Positions 8,149-16,191 of a stretch of 64,000 nucleotides of DNA are shown one piece after another (within the stretch, counting starts at the first letter, position 1; each line of letters begins with the position of its first letter). The position numbers and the translations under genes are program-made. The notes under the pieces are model-generated. The model made no database searches. It was not told the origin of the DNA and worked only from the letters and a program-made list of their open reading frames with translations. This DNA comes from Pseudomonadota bacterium (lineage in GTDB: Bacteria; Pseudomonadota; Gammaproteobacteria; Steroidobacterales; Woeseiaceae): contig JADFNV010000003.1 in NCBI GenBank assembly GCA_022563195.1, forward strand, positions 1 to 64,000, read 5' to 3'.

Positions 8149-9807
8149 ATGTCTAGGCGGCGAGCACTGATTTGTCTGGCCGTGCTGTGGCTCTGGTCGG
8201 CGCAAGCATGCGCCCAGACCCTACTGCACAACATCACGGGATATACATCAACGAATGACGGCATTCGTGAGTTCACCGCGCTCGTCATCGACAGCGATGG
8301 CCGTATCGTCACGACAGGCGATGCCGATATTCTCAGAGACTACGCCGGCGCGACGCGGATCGACGGCCACGGCCAATATGTACTACCCGGCTTAACCGAC
8401 GCTCACGCCCATGTGTACGGGCTCGGCATCCTGGCAGCAGATCTCAACCTCCTCGGCACGCCCAGTGTCGATGATGCCGTGCGCCAGATCGCCGAATTTG
8501 CCCGTGATCATCCACATGCAAGCTGGATTCAGGGCCGCGGCTGGAACCAGGTGCTGTGGCCGGTCAAGGAGTTTCCAAGAGCCGCAGACATAGATGCCGT
8601 GGTCAGCAACAAACCCGTCTGGCTACGGCGTATTGACGGCCATGCCGGTTGGGCCAACAGCTTTACCCTGGACATCGCCGGTATCGACAACGACACGCCC
8701 GACCCAATCGGCGGCAAAATCATTCGCGATCGCAACGGCAAGGCGTCTGGAGTGCTGGTTGACGCAGCAATGAACCTGGTTACCGCACATATTCCTGCAC
8801 CCGGGAAAGACGATATCCGCAGGGCATACCGCCTGGCGATCAGGACTTTGTTGTCACTCGGCATGACGAGCGTACACGACGCAGGCATCGACATTATCGA
8901 GGCCGAAGTCTATATGTCGATGGCTGACGATGACGAGCTCGATATGCGCATCTATGCCATGCTCGGTGGCGCCGGCAGCAATCTCGACGCGATAGGCAAG
9001 CCGATCGTGGGCTATGGCCGGGACAGGCTCGATATCAGGGCGGTCAAACTGTATGCCGATGGCGCGCTAGGCAGTCGCGGTGCCGCATTGCTGGCACCCT
9101 ACTCCGACGACGTCGAAAATCGTGGCCTGCCTTTGCATACGATGGATGAGCTGCACGGTTTTGTTGCCAAAGCCAATAACATGGATTTCCAGGTCGGTAT
9201 TCACGCGATCGGCGATCGCGGTAATCGCATGGCGCTCGATGCGTTTGAGAAAGCCCAGGGCGGCGCCGCATCGCCACTTCGAAACCGCATCGAGCACGCG
9301 CAGATCATTGCACTGACAGACATGCCGCGATTCGCCAAACTCGGCGTCATCGCATCCATGCAGCCGACGCATGCGACCAGCGACATGAACATGGCCGAAG
9401 CTCGCATCGGCCTCGAGCGACTCGAAGGTGGCTATGCCTGGCGTCGCCTGCTGGCTGCGGGTGCCGTCATTGCCAGTGGTTCGGATTTTCCGGTCGAGCT
9501 GGCCAACCCGTTTCATGGACTCTATGCGGCCGTGACACGCCAGGACCGCACCGGACTACCGGCGGGCGGCTGGCGCGCCGATCAGCGCCTGAGTCGCGCG
9601 GAAGCCCTGCATTCGTTTACACTGGCAGCCGCTTTCGCCGCACACCAGGAAGACCGACTGGGCAGTCTCGAACCCGGCAAATGGGCTGATTTCATCGTCG
9701 TCGACCGCGACTTCTTCGCCATCCCCGCCGCGGAGATCGACGATATCCAGGTTCTTAAAACCTGGGTCGGTGGTAAGCGTGTGTACGACGCGACCGCGAG
9801 GAATTGA
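8149..9807 (+). CDS. Secreted amidohydrolase (YtcJ-like, amidohydrolase family 3)
   Basis: Metal-dependent hydrolase of 552 residues with a signal peptide ending about QACAQ (residue 23). Metal-binding HAHVYG (H86, H88) follows the PGLTDAH segment. VKLYADGALGSRGAAL supplies the conserved central lysine region. HAIGDRGNRM, then RIEHAQ, and the SDFPVE aspartate motif complete the site. The C-terminus carries the small beta-sandwich segment GSLEPGKWADFIVVD. The family hydrolyses amide or formamide bonds in small molecules; the substrate is unknown. It lies 3 bp before gloB and is probably co-transcribed. Confidence 0.88.
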   Translation: MSRRRALICLAVLWLWSAQACAQTLLHNITGYTSTNDGIREFTALVIDSDGRIVTTGDADILRDYAGATRIDGHGQYVLPGLTDAHAHVYGLGILAADLNLLGTPSVDDAVRQIAEFARDHPHASWIQGRGWNQVLWPVKEFPRAADIDAVVSNKPVWLRRIDGHAGWANSFTLDIAGIDNDTPDPIGGKIIRDRNGKASGVLVDAAMNLVTAHIPAPGKDDIRRAYRLAIRTLLSLGMTSVHDAGIDIIEAEVYMSMADDDELDMRIYAMLGGAGSNLDAIGKPIVGYGRDRLDIRAVKLYADGALGSRGAALLAPYSDDVENRGLPLHTMDELHGFVAKANNMDFQVGIHAIGDRGNRMALDAFEKAQGGAASPLRNRIEHAQIIALTDMPRFAKLGVIASMQPTHATSDMNMAEARIGLERLEGGYAWRRLLAAGAVIASGSDFPVELANPFHGLYAAVTRQDRTGLPAGGWRADQRLSRAEALHSFTLAAAFAAHQEDRLGSLEPGKWADFIVVDRDFFAIPAAEIDDIQVLKTWVGGKRVYDATARN

Positions 9808-9810
9808 ATC

Positions 9811-10602
9811 ATGATCGTCGAACAGATCTGGACCGGCAATGCCTATCGAAATTTCAATTACCTGATCGCATGCCCTGAGACCGGCGATGCACTGGCCGTC
9901 GACCCACTTGATTTTCGCAAGTGCCTCGCCGTTGCCGATGATCGCGGCTGGACTATTACGCAGATTCTCAACACTCATGAACACGGCGACCACACGGGTG
10001 GCAATAAAGGTGTCGTAGCGGCGACCGGCGCGAAGATTATTGCGCATGAGAATGCAGGCGACGCTATCCCGAATATGAGCCGCGGCGTCGGTGCCGGTGA
10101 CGTGATTCGCGTCGGCACATCGGTTGATCTCGAGTGCCTCGATACACCGGGACATACGATGAGCCACATTTGTGTGTTGTCCAAGACCGACCAGCCGGCC
10201 TTGTTCAGCGGCGATACCTTGTTCAACGCCGGCGCCGGCAACTGTCACAACGGTGGTCACCCGGACGAGCTTTACGACACATTCAGCAAACAACTCGAGG
10301 TTCTCGACGACCGCACGCTGATCTACCCCGGGCACGACTACCTGCTGAATAACCTGCAGTTCACCCTGGATCGGGAACCGGACAACGAGGTCGCGCGACA
10401 AATGCTCGCAAACTACGAAAACCAGGATCCCGAAAATGCGCTCGTCACGACGCTGGCCCAGGAACGGCAAATCAATACGTTCTTTCGCCTTGACAGCCCG
10501 TCGGTAATCGCGAGGCTGCAGGAGCAGTTCCCGGAGATCGGGGACCACCCCGAAGCGCGTAGCATATTTTTGAAGCTTCGCGAACTACGCAACAGCTGGT
10601 AG
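9811..10602 (+). CDS. gloB: Hydroxyacylglutathione hydrolase (glyoxalase II)
   Basis: Cytosolic hydrolase of S-lactoylglutathione, the second step of methylglyoxal detoxification. The protein has 263 residues. The metallo-beta-lactamase motif THEHGDHTGG supplies H56, H58, D60 and H61, followed by DTPGHTMSHI, FSGDTLF with the bridging Asp, and YPGHDY. The C-terminal glyoxalase II domain is present, with the NTFFRLDSPSV segment and C-terminal R..W. The length matches E. coli GloB. It starts 4 nt after the amidohydrolase stop. Its 3' end faces the thiamine operon with a 7-bp gap. Confidence 0.94.
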   Translation: MIVEQIWTGNAYRNFNYLIACPETGDALAVDPLDFRKCLAVADDRGWTITQILNTHEHGDHTGGNKGVVAATGAKIIAHENAGDAIPNMSRGVGAGDVIRVGTSVDLECLDTPGHTMSHICVLSKTDQPALFSGDTLFNAGAGNCHNGGHPDELYDTFSKQLEVLDDRTLIYPGHDYLLNNLQFTLDREPDNEVARQMLANYENQDPENALVTTLAQERQINTFFRLDSPSVIARLQEQFPEIGDHPEARSIFLKLRELRNSW

Positions 10603-10609
10603 GAACCCC

Positions 10610-11410
10610 TCAGAGGAAACGCCCGGCGATTCTGGCCAGCAACGCATCGTCGCTATCGGTCCGTGCTGCCAACCATAGCCAGTGCAGCGCGTCGTACAGA
10701 CGCATTTGTTCCTGCAAATGGGGTCGCCAGCGCGCGCCATCACCGTCACAGTATGCATTCAACAACAGATCGGCCTGATCGTCTTGCAGCTCGTGATGAG
10801 CGATAATCGTTGCAAGATCGAAAAATGGATCGTTATCACAGGCGTACTCCCAGTCCAGAAAGCACAGATGCCTTGCGCGGATGATGTTTTCGGCAACGAG
10901 ATCGTTGTGGCAACACTTGAGAATCTGCGGCGCTCGCATAGACGTCACAATTTGTGCGCAATGCCTGGCGAGTCCATCTTCACTGTCAGCAATGCTCGCC
11001 CGGTAGCGACGGGCCGCGCTGGCCGCATCGAAGTTCCTCCCGGTCAGAGGCAATGCGTGCAATCGCTTTAAGGCCGCGGCCAGATCGATGAGATTCTGCC
11101 GGAGCAACAGATCCCCGGCGCCCCATACCTGGCCCTCGAGATACTCGCTCAGGTATGTCTGTTCGTCGACAAACAGTACGCGACCGGCCATATCCTGAGC
11201 CGCTGCGGCCGTCTGGACCCGAGCCTCAGCCTCGCGACTGTTGAAGGGAGCGGTGCGTGGGAGGTCGTCAATTTTGAGTACGGCGCGATGACCATGGGCC
11301 TCGACCAGATACGTTCGATTCGACATGCCGCCCGAAAGCTCGCGAATGATTGCATGCTCCCAGCCCGCTATTCCCTCGAGGGCGGACTCCGGCGTTCGAC
11401 TAGCGCTCAC
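10610..11410 (-). CDS. Phosphotransferase, probable thiamine kinase in the TPP-riboswitch operon
   Basis: Protein of 266 residues with an aminoglycoside/choline-kinase fold. GGMSNRTYLVEAHG forms the nucleotide loop and VLKID the ATP lysine. CCHNDLVAENI is the catalytic HxDxxxxN loop, and FLDWEYACDNDPFFDLA the metal-binding DWE. The fold and length resemble E. coli thiamine kinase (YcfN/ThiK). It is the last gene behind a TPP riboswitch, after a thiamine-type permease whose stop it overlaps by 4 nt. The context therefore supports phosphorylation of imported thiamine to thiamine monophosphate. A choline- or sugar-kinase activity is not excluded by sequence alone. Confidence 0.8.
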   Translation of the reverse strand: MSASRTPESALEGIAGWEHAIIRELSGGMSNRTYLVEAHGHRAVLKIDDLPRTAPFNSREAEARVQTAAAAQDMAGRVLFVDEQTYLSEYLEGQVWGAGDLLLRQNLIDLAAALKRLHALPLTGRNFDAASAARRYRASIADSEDGLARHCAQIVTSMRAPQILKCCHNDLVAENIIRARHLCFLDWEYACDNDPFFDLATIIAHHELQDDQADLLLNAYCDGDGARWRPHLQEQMRLYDALHWLWLAARTDSDDALLARIAGRFL

Positions 11411-12015
11411 GCCTGCGCTTCGCGCCGGGAACGCGTCCAGCTAATCAATCCAAACGGAATCATGACGACATAGACCGCGAACAGGAGCGCGGTCAGCTGC
11501 AAATCGCGTTGCCAATAGATGAACAGCGACACAACGTCGATAACGAGCCAATACCACCAGTTCTCGAGTACTTTTCGAGCGACCAGGAATGTCGCCCAGA
11601 TCGCAGCCCAGGTCGTCATCGAATCGACATACGGAAAAGCGGCATCGGTCCATTTGTCCAGTAGGTAGCCGTTAATCACAGCGACGACCGCAATAATTGC
11701 TATCGCCTGCAGGTGAATGTCCGGAGCCCAGATTGTGACCGGTAGTACGTTTTTCCCATCCCGCCCGTGACGCCAGGTATACCAGCCGTACATGGCCATA
11801 CCTAAGTAAAAACCGTTCAGGACGGATTCCATGTACAACCTGGCTTCGATGAAAAGCAGCACATAGATCGTCGTACTGATGGCGGCAAAGAACCAGCACC
11901 AGATGTTCTGGCGGATCGCCAGCAACAGATACAACAACGCGGCCGCAACAGCGATGATCTCGAGAAGCGAATACGCCCGCGCCTGCTCCGCCAGTGCTTG
12001 CGCCAGAGTCGACAT
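11407..12015 (-). CDS. pnuT: PnuC-family permease, probable thiamine transporter PnuT
   Basis: Inner-membrane protein of 202 residues with about seven helices. Typical family segments are SLLEIIAVAAALLYLLLAIRQNIWCW, then NGFYLGMAMYGWYTWRHG and ENWWYWLVIDVVSLFIYW. PnuC relatives import nicotinamide riboside, while those under THI elements (PnuT) import thiamine. Its position between a TonB-dependent receptor and a thiamine-kinase-like gene, behind a TPP riboswitch, makes thiamine the likely substrate. It starts 4 bp after the receptor stop and overlaps the kinase start. Confidence 0.87.
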   Translation of the reverse strand: MSTLAQALAEQARAYSLLEIIAVAAALLYLLLAIRQNIWCWFFAAISTTIYVLLFIEARLYMESVLNGFYLGMAMYGWYTWRHGRDGKNVLPVTIWAPDIHLQAIAIIAVVAVINGYLLDKWTDAAFPYVDSMTTWAAIWATFLVARKVLENWWYWLVIDVVSLFIYWQRDLQLTALLFAVYVVMIPFGLISWTRSRREAQA

Positions 12016-12019
12016 GCAA

Positions 12020-14092
12020 TCAGAACGAACGGTTCAGCGTGACGCCAACCTGCCGCGGATCCCCCGCACGCGTGTACAGCGTGTTCGGAAAATCGGGTGG
12101 CTCATTGCCGAAATAGAAGCCGCGCACCGCGTATTGCTTGTCAAACAGGTTGCGCGCCCAGAGTTGCACCGACCAGACATCGACCTCGTAACCGATGCGC
12201 GCATTAACGAGCTCATAAGGCTTCGACTTTTGATCATGGCTGACATCGAAGAAAAACGCGTCGCGCGCAGTCAGGTCCAAGCGGGCAAAAATACCGCTGG
12301 CATGATGATAGCTGGCGCCCATCGCGAGCGTATAGTCCGGCGCATGGGCCTGCTCGCGCCCGCTCAAATCGACTTGCGGTGTTTGGAATTCGTCGAAAGT
12401 TGCATCGAGCAGGCCGACATTGACGTACATCGTCCACGCGTCGGTCGGCGTCCACCGAACATCTGCTTCGAACCCGACCGTGTCGCCCTTGGCCGCATTG
12501 TCGGTAAAGAAAACAAACGAGGCCGGATCACCGGGCACTAGCTGGAATGAGGTCCTGACTTGTTGGTCGTCACGGCGACTCAAGAAAACCGAGGCGTTGA
12601 TGTGCAAAGTGCTATCGCGCCACGCAGATTTGACACCGACTTCAATATTCCACAACTCTTCGGAACTGAACTCACGACGATCGTCAGGCACCAGGCCGAG
12701 ATTGAATCCGCCCGCCTTGTATCCCTTGGACAGGCTGACAAAGCTCGTTACCGCGGCAGAGTGCTTGTGGCTTAAGCTTAATTCTCCGCCCGACATCGTC
12801 TCCGATGGGCCGGCGCGGAGGTCTGCAGTGTCGTCATAGTCCGTTGTTCGCCGTTCGGCTCGAAGCCCGAAGCTCAGGCGTGTCGCGCTGCCAATCTCAT
12901 GCTCGTACTGGCCGAAGATCGCGATACTGCTTGCCTCGTATTGGCTAGCAAACGTGTCATCGAGGCTATCGGCATAGTCATAAAACGGATCGTAGTAATC
13001 ACCCTGGTTGACGGTCACCAGCTCGTCTTCGAGCCGCATCGCGTACACGCCGGTGATCCAACCTTTCTTCGCGACGCGAAATTCCTGGCTTATTGTCTGG
13101 CGTTTTCGATCGCTGATCGAAATGTAGTCGTACAGCACCGGTGCCCAGCTATCGTCGCTGCCCCAATCCGCGTCGTAGCTGAACTCAATATCAGAATCTG
13201 CAACAGCTGTAATGGACGTCAATGTTGCACCGCTCCAGCCGTCAAATTCGACCCTGAGCGACGCCCCTATACTCTTCTGTGCATCCTTGCCTGGCTTGTC
13301 CGACAGCACCGTGTAACTGTTGTCGAGCGCAAACGCGTCGTAGCCGTTATCGATGTCGGCGAACATCGTCGCCAGGTCGACGCTTAAGTCATCATTCACC
13401 AACCAGCGCAGTCGCGCGCGAATTGTGGTCTCGTCACGAACGTTGGTGTCGTCGCGGCCGAGGAAGGTGTTGTCGCGAAAGCCATTGCTCCGGTGCTGGT
13501 GCGCACTCATGCGAAACATCAGGCGGCCATCTGATGTCATCGGTCCACCCAGGGCCAATCCAGCGGCGAGTGCATCGTCGCCGCCAACCATAAGTCGCAG
13601 CCTGCCACCCCATTCGGGGGTGGGCAATACGCTCTGCATATAGATCAATCCGGCCAGGGCGTTGGCACCGTAGCGAGTGCCTTGAGGACCGCGCAACACT
13701 TCGACCTGTTGCAGATCGAACAAGGTCGCGATTCCACCGATGCCGCTGAAATCGATGTCGTCGATCAGGAATCCAACTGATGGATTGGGCGCACCTTGGT
13801 ACTGCTCTAGTTCGCCAACACCGCGAATCTGGAAATAGCGGGCGCGATGGCCGTCACCTGACCAGCTTAGGTTGGGTATGGCATTGACGAGCTCCTCGAA
13901 ATGTTGCACGGCGAGTTGCTCGATCTCGTCGGCCTCGAGAATCGTAATGCTGGCCGGCAGATCACTGGCAGCACGGCCGCGAAAATCGGCCGTGACAATA
14001 ATTTCATCGATCGTCTGGGCCGGTGTACTTGTGGGCAACAGAAAAGTCGTCGCAATCGCAGCGACTATCCGCAATTCGGTCGTGGTATGCAT
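12020..14092 (-). CDS. TonB-dependent receptor, probable thiamine outer-membrane transporter
   Basis: Outer-membrane beta-barrel receptor of 690 residues with a signal peptide ending about STPAQ (residue 26). The TonB box DEIIVTA is directly after it. The plug contains LPASITILEADEIEQL, IRGVGE and VEVLRGPQGTRYGANALAG; the barrel ends in a terminal Phe (VGVTLNRSF), the usual BAM signal. It is the first gene of the TPP-riboswitch operon, so thiamine or its phosphates is the likely ligand. The Shine-Dalgarno AGGAAGGG lies in the 3' end of the riboswitch. The barrel assignment is secure; the ligand follows from context. Confidence 0.9.
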   Translation of the reverse strand: MHTTTELRIVAAIATTFLLPTSTPAQTIDEIIVTADFRGRAASDLPASITILEADEIEQLAVQHFEELVNAIPNLSWSGDGHRARYFQIRGVGELEQYQGAPNPSVGFLIDDIDFSGIGGIATLFDLQQVEVLRGPQGTRYGANALAGLIYMQSVLPTPEWGGRLRLMVGGDDALAAGLALGGPMTSDGRLMFRMSAHQHRSNGFRDNTFLGRDDTNVRDETTIRARLRWLVNDDLSVDLATMFADIDNGYDAFALDNSYTVLSDKPGKDAQKSIGASLRVEFDGWSGATLTSITAVADSDIEFSYDADWGSDDSWAPVLYDYISISDRKRQTISQEFRVAKKGWITGVYAMRLEDELVTVNQGDYYDPFYDYADSLDDTFASQYEASSIAIFGQYEHEIGSATRLSFGLRAERRTTDYDDTADLRAGPSETMSGGELSLSHKHSAAVTSFVSLSKGYKAGGFNLGLVPDDRREFSSEELWNIEVGVKSAWRDSTLHINASVFLSRRDDQQVRTSFQLVPGDPASFVFFTDNAAKGDTVGFEADVRWTPTDAWTMYVNVGLLDATFDEFQTPQVDLSGREQAHAPDYTLAMGASYHHASGIFARLDLTARDAFFFDVSHDQKSKPYELVNARIGYEVDVWSVQLWARNLFDKQYAVRGFYFGNEPPDFPNTLYTRAGDPRQVGVTLNRSF

Positions 14093-14097
14093 GATTC

Positions 14098-14176
14098 CCT
14101 TCCTACGCCGGTATTAGCCGGATCAGGTTCTAAGGGTTCCCTGCAAGGATCTCAGGCCATGAGGCCACCCCTGTGA
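14098..14176 (-). promoter_or_regulatory. TPP riboswitch (THI element)
   Basis: Read on the minus strand, the leader begins CACAGGGGTGG, has CTGAGA (14155-14150) and ACCCTT, then GAACCTGATCCGG followed by CTAATACCGGCGTAGGAA. These are the universally conserved bases of the TPP aptamer. The 3' end of the aptamer runs straight into the Shine-Dalgarno of the receptor gene (AGGAAGGG), with no separate terminator hairpin between. Control is therefore probably translational, switched off when TPP is abundant. Confidence 0.96.
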
Positions 14177-14183
14177 AGCGGTG

Positions 14184-14189
14184 ATTATA
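14184..14189 (-). promoter_or_regulatory. -10 element of the thiamine operon promoter
   Basis: A perfect TATAAT lies on the minus strand 8 nt before the start of the riboswitch, a good distance for transcription to begin at the aptamer. No good -35 is visible at 16-18 nt. The hexamer lies just past the stop of the acyl-CoA dehydrogenase gene. Confidence 0.6.
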
Positions 14190-14205
14190 TCAGGCCCAAC
14201 AAATG

Positions 14206-15369
14206 CTAGGCGCAAGATTTTTTGCGCGGATCAAGCCCTATCGACCGCGCAATAATCTCGCGCATGATCTCCGAAGTGCCCGCATATATTCGCGAAATGC
14301 GGGCGTTTGTGTACAGGCGGCTGATCGGGTATTCGTCCATGTAACCGTTGCCGCCGTGCAGTTGCACACAAGTGTCAGTGACCCGACCCTCGAGCTCACT
14401 GGTATAGAGCTTCGCCTTGGCCGCATCATCTGCGTTCAGATTTCCTGTCTCATGCTCAGTAACGCAGCAATCGACGAAGGCCTGGGCCACATCGATGTTC
14501 ATACGCATGTCCGCCATCTGGAAGCGCGTGTTCTGAAAATCGGCGATTGTCCTGCCGAACGCCCTTCGCTCATTGATGTAATCCATCGTGAGATCGAAGG
14601 CGACGTTCGCATTCGCAACATAGGTACAGGCGCCCAGCAGGCGTTCCTCTGCCAAGAAGTGCATGAGGTGGTAGAAACCGCGATTCGCTTCGCCGAGCAG
14701 GTTTTCTTTCGGCACCTGTACGTTATTGAAGAATAGTTCGGCAGTGTCCTGACTCTTCAGGCCCATTTTCCTGAGATTCTTGCCACGCTCAAAGCCTTCC
14801 ATGCCCCGTTCAACAACCAGCAGGCTCAGGCCGTGCCGACTGTTGGGGTCCGTTTTCGTGACAACGACAACAAGGTCGGCATTGATGCCATTTGAAGTAA
14901 ACGTCTTCGATCCGTTCAGAAGATAGTGGTCGCCCTTATCCTCTGCGCGCGTACGGATGGCCGCGACATCGCTACCCGCTCCCGGCTCGGTAATGGCGAC
15001 CGCGAGAATGGTCTCGCCCGACACGCACTTCGGTAGCCAGCGCGCCTTCTGCTCGTCCGTACCCAGCTCGCCGATGTAAGGCCCGACAAGCCGGCTGTGC
15101 AGTGTCATGAAAAAACCCGCATCGCCATGACGCGCGTTCTCCTCAATCAGGATCTGTTCATAGCGAAAGTCACTGACGCCCGCCCCGCCATAAGCCGCAT
15201 CGGCCCACATCAGCAACAGGCCCTGCTCTCCGGCCTTTAAAAAGGCCTCGCGATCGACGATGCCCTGCGCATGCCATTTATCGCTGTGCGGTTTGATTTC
15301 ATTGATCATGAAATTCCGCACCGCATCGCGGAACATGTCATGTTCTTCGTCGAAGATTTTCCTGTCCAT
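14206..15369 (-). CDS. Acyl-CoA dehydrogenase (long-chain type)
   Basis: FAD enzyme of 387 residues that introduces the alpha,beta double bond in acyl-CoA. The segments AITEPGAGSDVAAIRT (FAD/substrate loop), SKTFTSNG, RAFGRTIADFQ and QLHGGNGYMDEYP are conserved. The helix segment FLAEERLLGA holds the Glu in the position used by long-chain and isovaleryl-type enzymes, while the C-terminal YAGTSEIM has Ala where medium-chain enzymes carry their catalytic Glu. It ends the unit icmF-crotonase-dehydrogenase. Chain-length preference is inferred from those residues only. Confidence 0.9.
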   Translation of the reverse strand: MDRKIFDEEHDMFRDAVRNFMINEIKPHSDKWHAQGIVDREAFLKAGEQGLLLMWADAAYGGAGVSDFRYEQILIEENARHGDAGFFMTLHSRLVGPYIGELGTDEQKARWLPKCVSGETILAVAITEPGAGSDVAAIRTRAEDKGDHYLLNGSKTFTSNGINADLVVVVTKTDPNSRHGLSLLVVERGMEGFERGKNLRKMGLKSQDTAELFFNNVQVPKENLLGEANRGFYHLMHFLAEERLLGACTYVANANVAFDLTMDYINERRAFGRTIADFQNTRFQMADMRMNIDVAQAFVDCCVTEHETGNLNADDAAKAKLYTSELEGRVTDTCVQLHGGNGYMDEYPISRLYTNARISRIYAGTSEIMREIIARSIGLDPRKKSCA

Positions 15370-15407
15370 TGTCTACGTCTCGGTAATAATCGCTGTCGGC
15401 AGCGACC

Positions 15408-16184
15408 TTACTTTCCCTTGAACTCGGGTGTGCGTTTTTCAAAAAACGCCTGCACGCCCTCAATGTTGTCTTCGCTGCCCACCAACTCACTCTGTAACTC
15501 CGCCTCGAGGTCGAACGAGCTTGCCCAGTCATGGTCGGCCGCATGGCGCATGGCCCTCTTGGTTGCAGCCAGTGACAGCGGCGCTCGCGTCGAGATGCGC
15601 TTGGCCCAATCGTGCGCGGCACTTTGCAATTCATCTGCCGGTACAGCCCTGTTGGCAAGCCCAAGATCGACGCATTGCTGCGCACCAATGCGCTCCGACT
15701 CGACGCTGAGCTGAAACGCGCGCCTATAACCGAGCTGACGAACCAGCAACCAGTTCAGGCCGCCGTCCGGCACCAGCGAAATCGTGGTAAATGGTGACAA
15801 CAGGAACGCGTCGTCTGCCATGATCAAAAGGTCGCAAGACAGTGCGACGGACATGCCGATGCCTGCGGCCGAACCCGGAATTGCCGCGATAACAGGCTTT
15901 GGCATCATCATGATTGCCGTGATGACCGGTCGGTACTCAAACTGCAGCTTGCCGCTTACGGGCCGACCTTCGAAACCGCTTTTGAGGTCAGCTCCAGCAC
16001 TAAAGCAACGACCTGCACCGGTCAAAACCACCGCGCGAATCGACTTATCACTGCCGGCCTTTTCCAGCGCCAATTGCAACTCAAAAGACATCTCGCTCGT
16101 AAACGCGTTCATCGAGTCGGGTCGATTGATCGTGATCGTCGCAACCGCGCCGTCTTGTTCGTACTTGATCATTTCGCTCATCAA
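15408..16184 (-). CDS. Enoyl-CoA hydratase/isomerase (crotonase) family protein
   Basis: Cytosolic crotonase of 258 residues. The CoA-binding oxyanion segment is AGRCFSAGADLK, and the second is AIPGSAAGIGMSVALSCDLLIMADDA. The second acidic position reads LVPDGGLNW, with Asp where classical hydratases have Glu. That form is common in isomerase-like crotonases, so isomerase or another reaction is possible. The C-terminus (FFEKRTPEFKGK) is family-typical. It lies 7 bp downstream of icmF and 38 bp before the acyl-CoA dehydrogenase, probably one operon. Confidence 0.86.
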   Translation of the reverse strand: MMSEMIKYEQDGAVATITINRPDSMNAFTSEMSFELQLALEKAGSDKSIRAVVLTGAGRCFSAGADLKSGFEGRPVSGKLQFEYRPVITAIMMMPKPVIAAIPGSAAGIGMSVALSCDLLIMADDAFLLSPFTTISLVPDGGLNWLLVRQLGYRRAFQLSVESERIGAQQCVDLGLANRAVPADELQSAAHDWAKRISTRAPLSLAATKRAMRHAADHDWASSFDLEAELQSELVGSEDNIEGVQAFFEKRTPEFKGK

Positions 16185-16191
16185 CGGTTTC

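Noticed and set aside
9556-10548. A 330-codon open frame on the minus strand
   Set aside because: It is antisense to the amidohydrolase and gloB, both with complete active sites; the frame is a by-product of codon usage.
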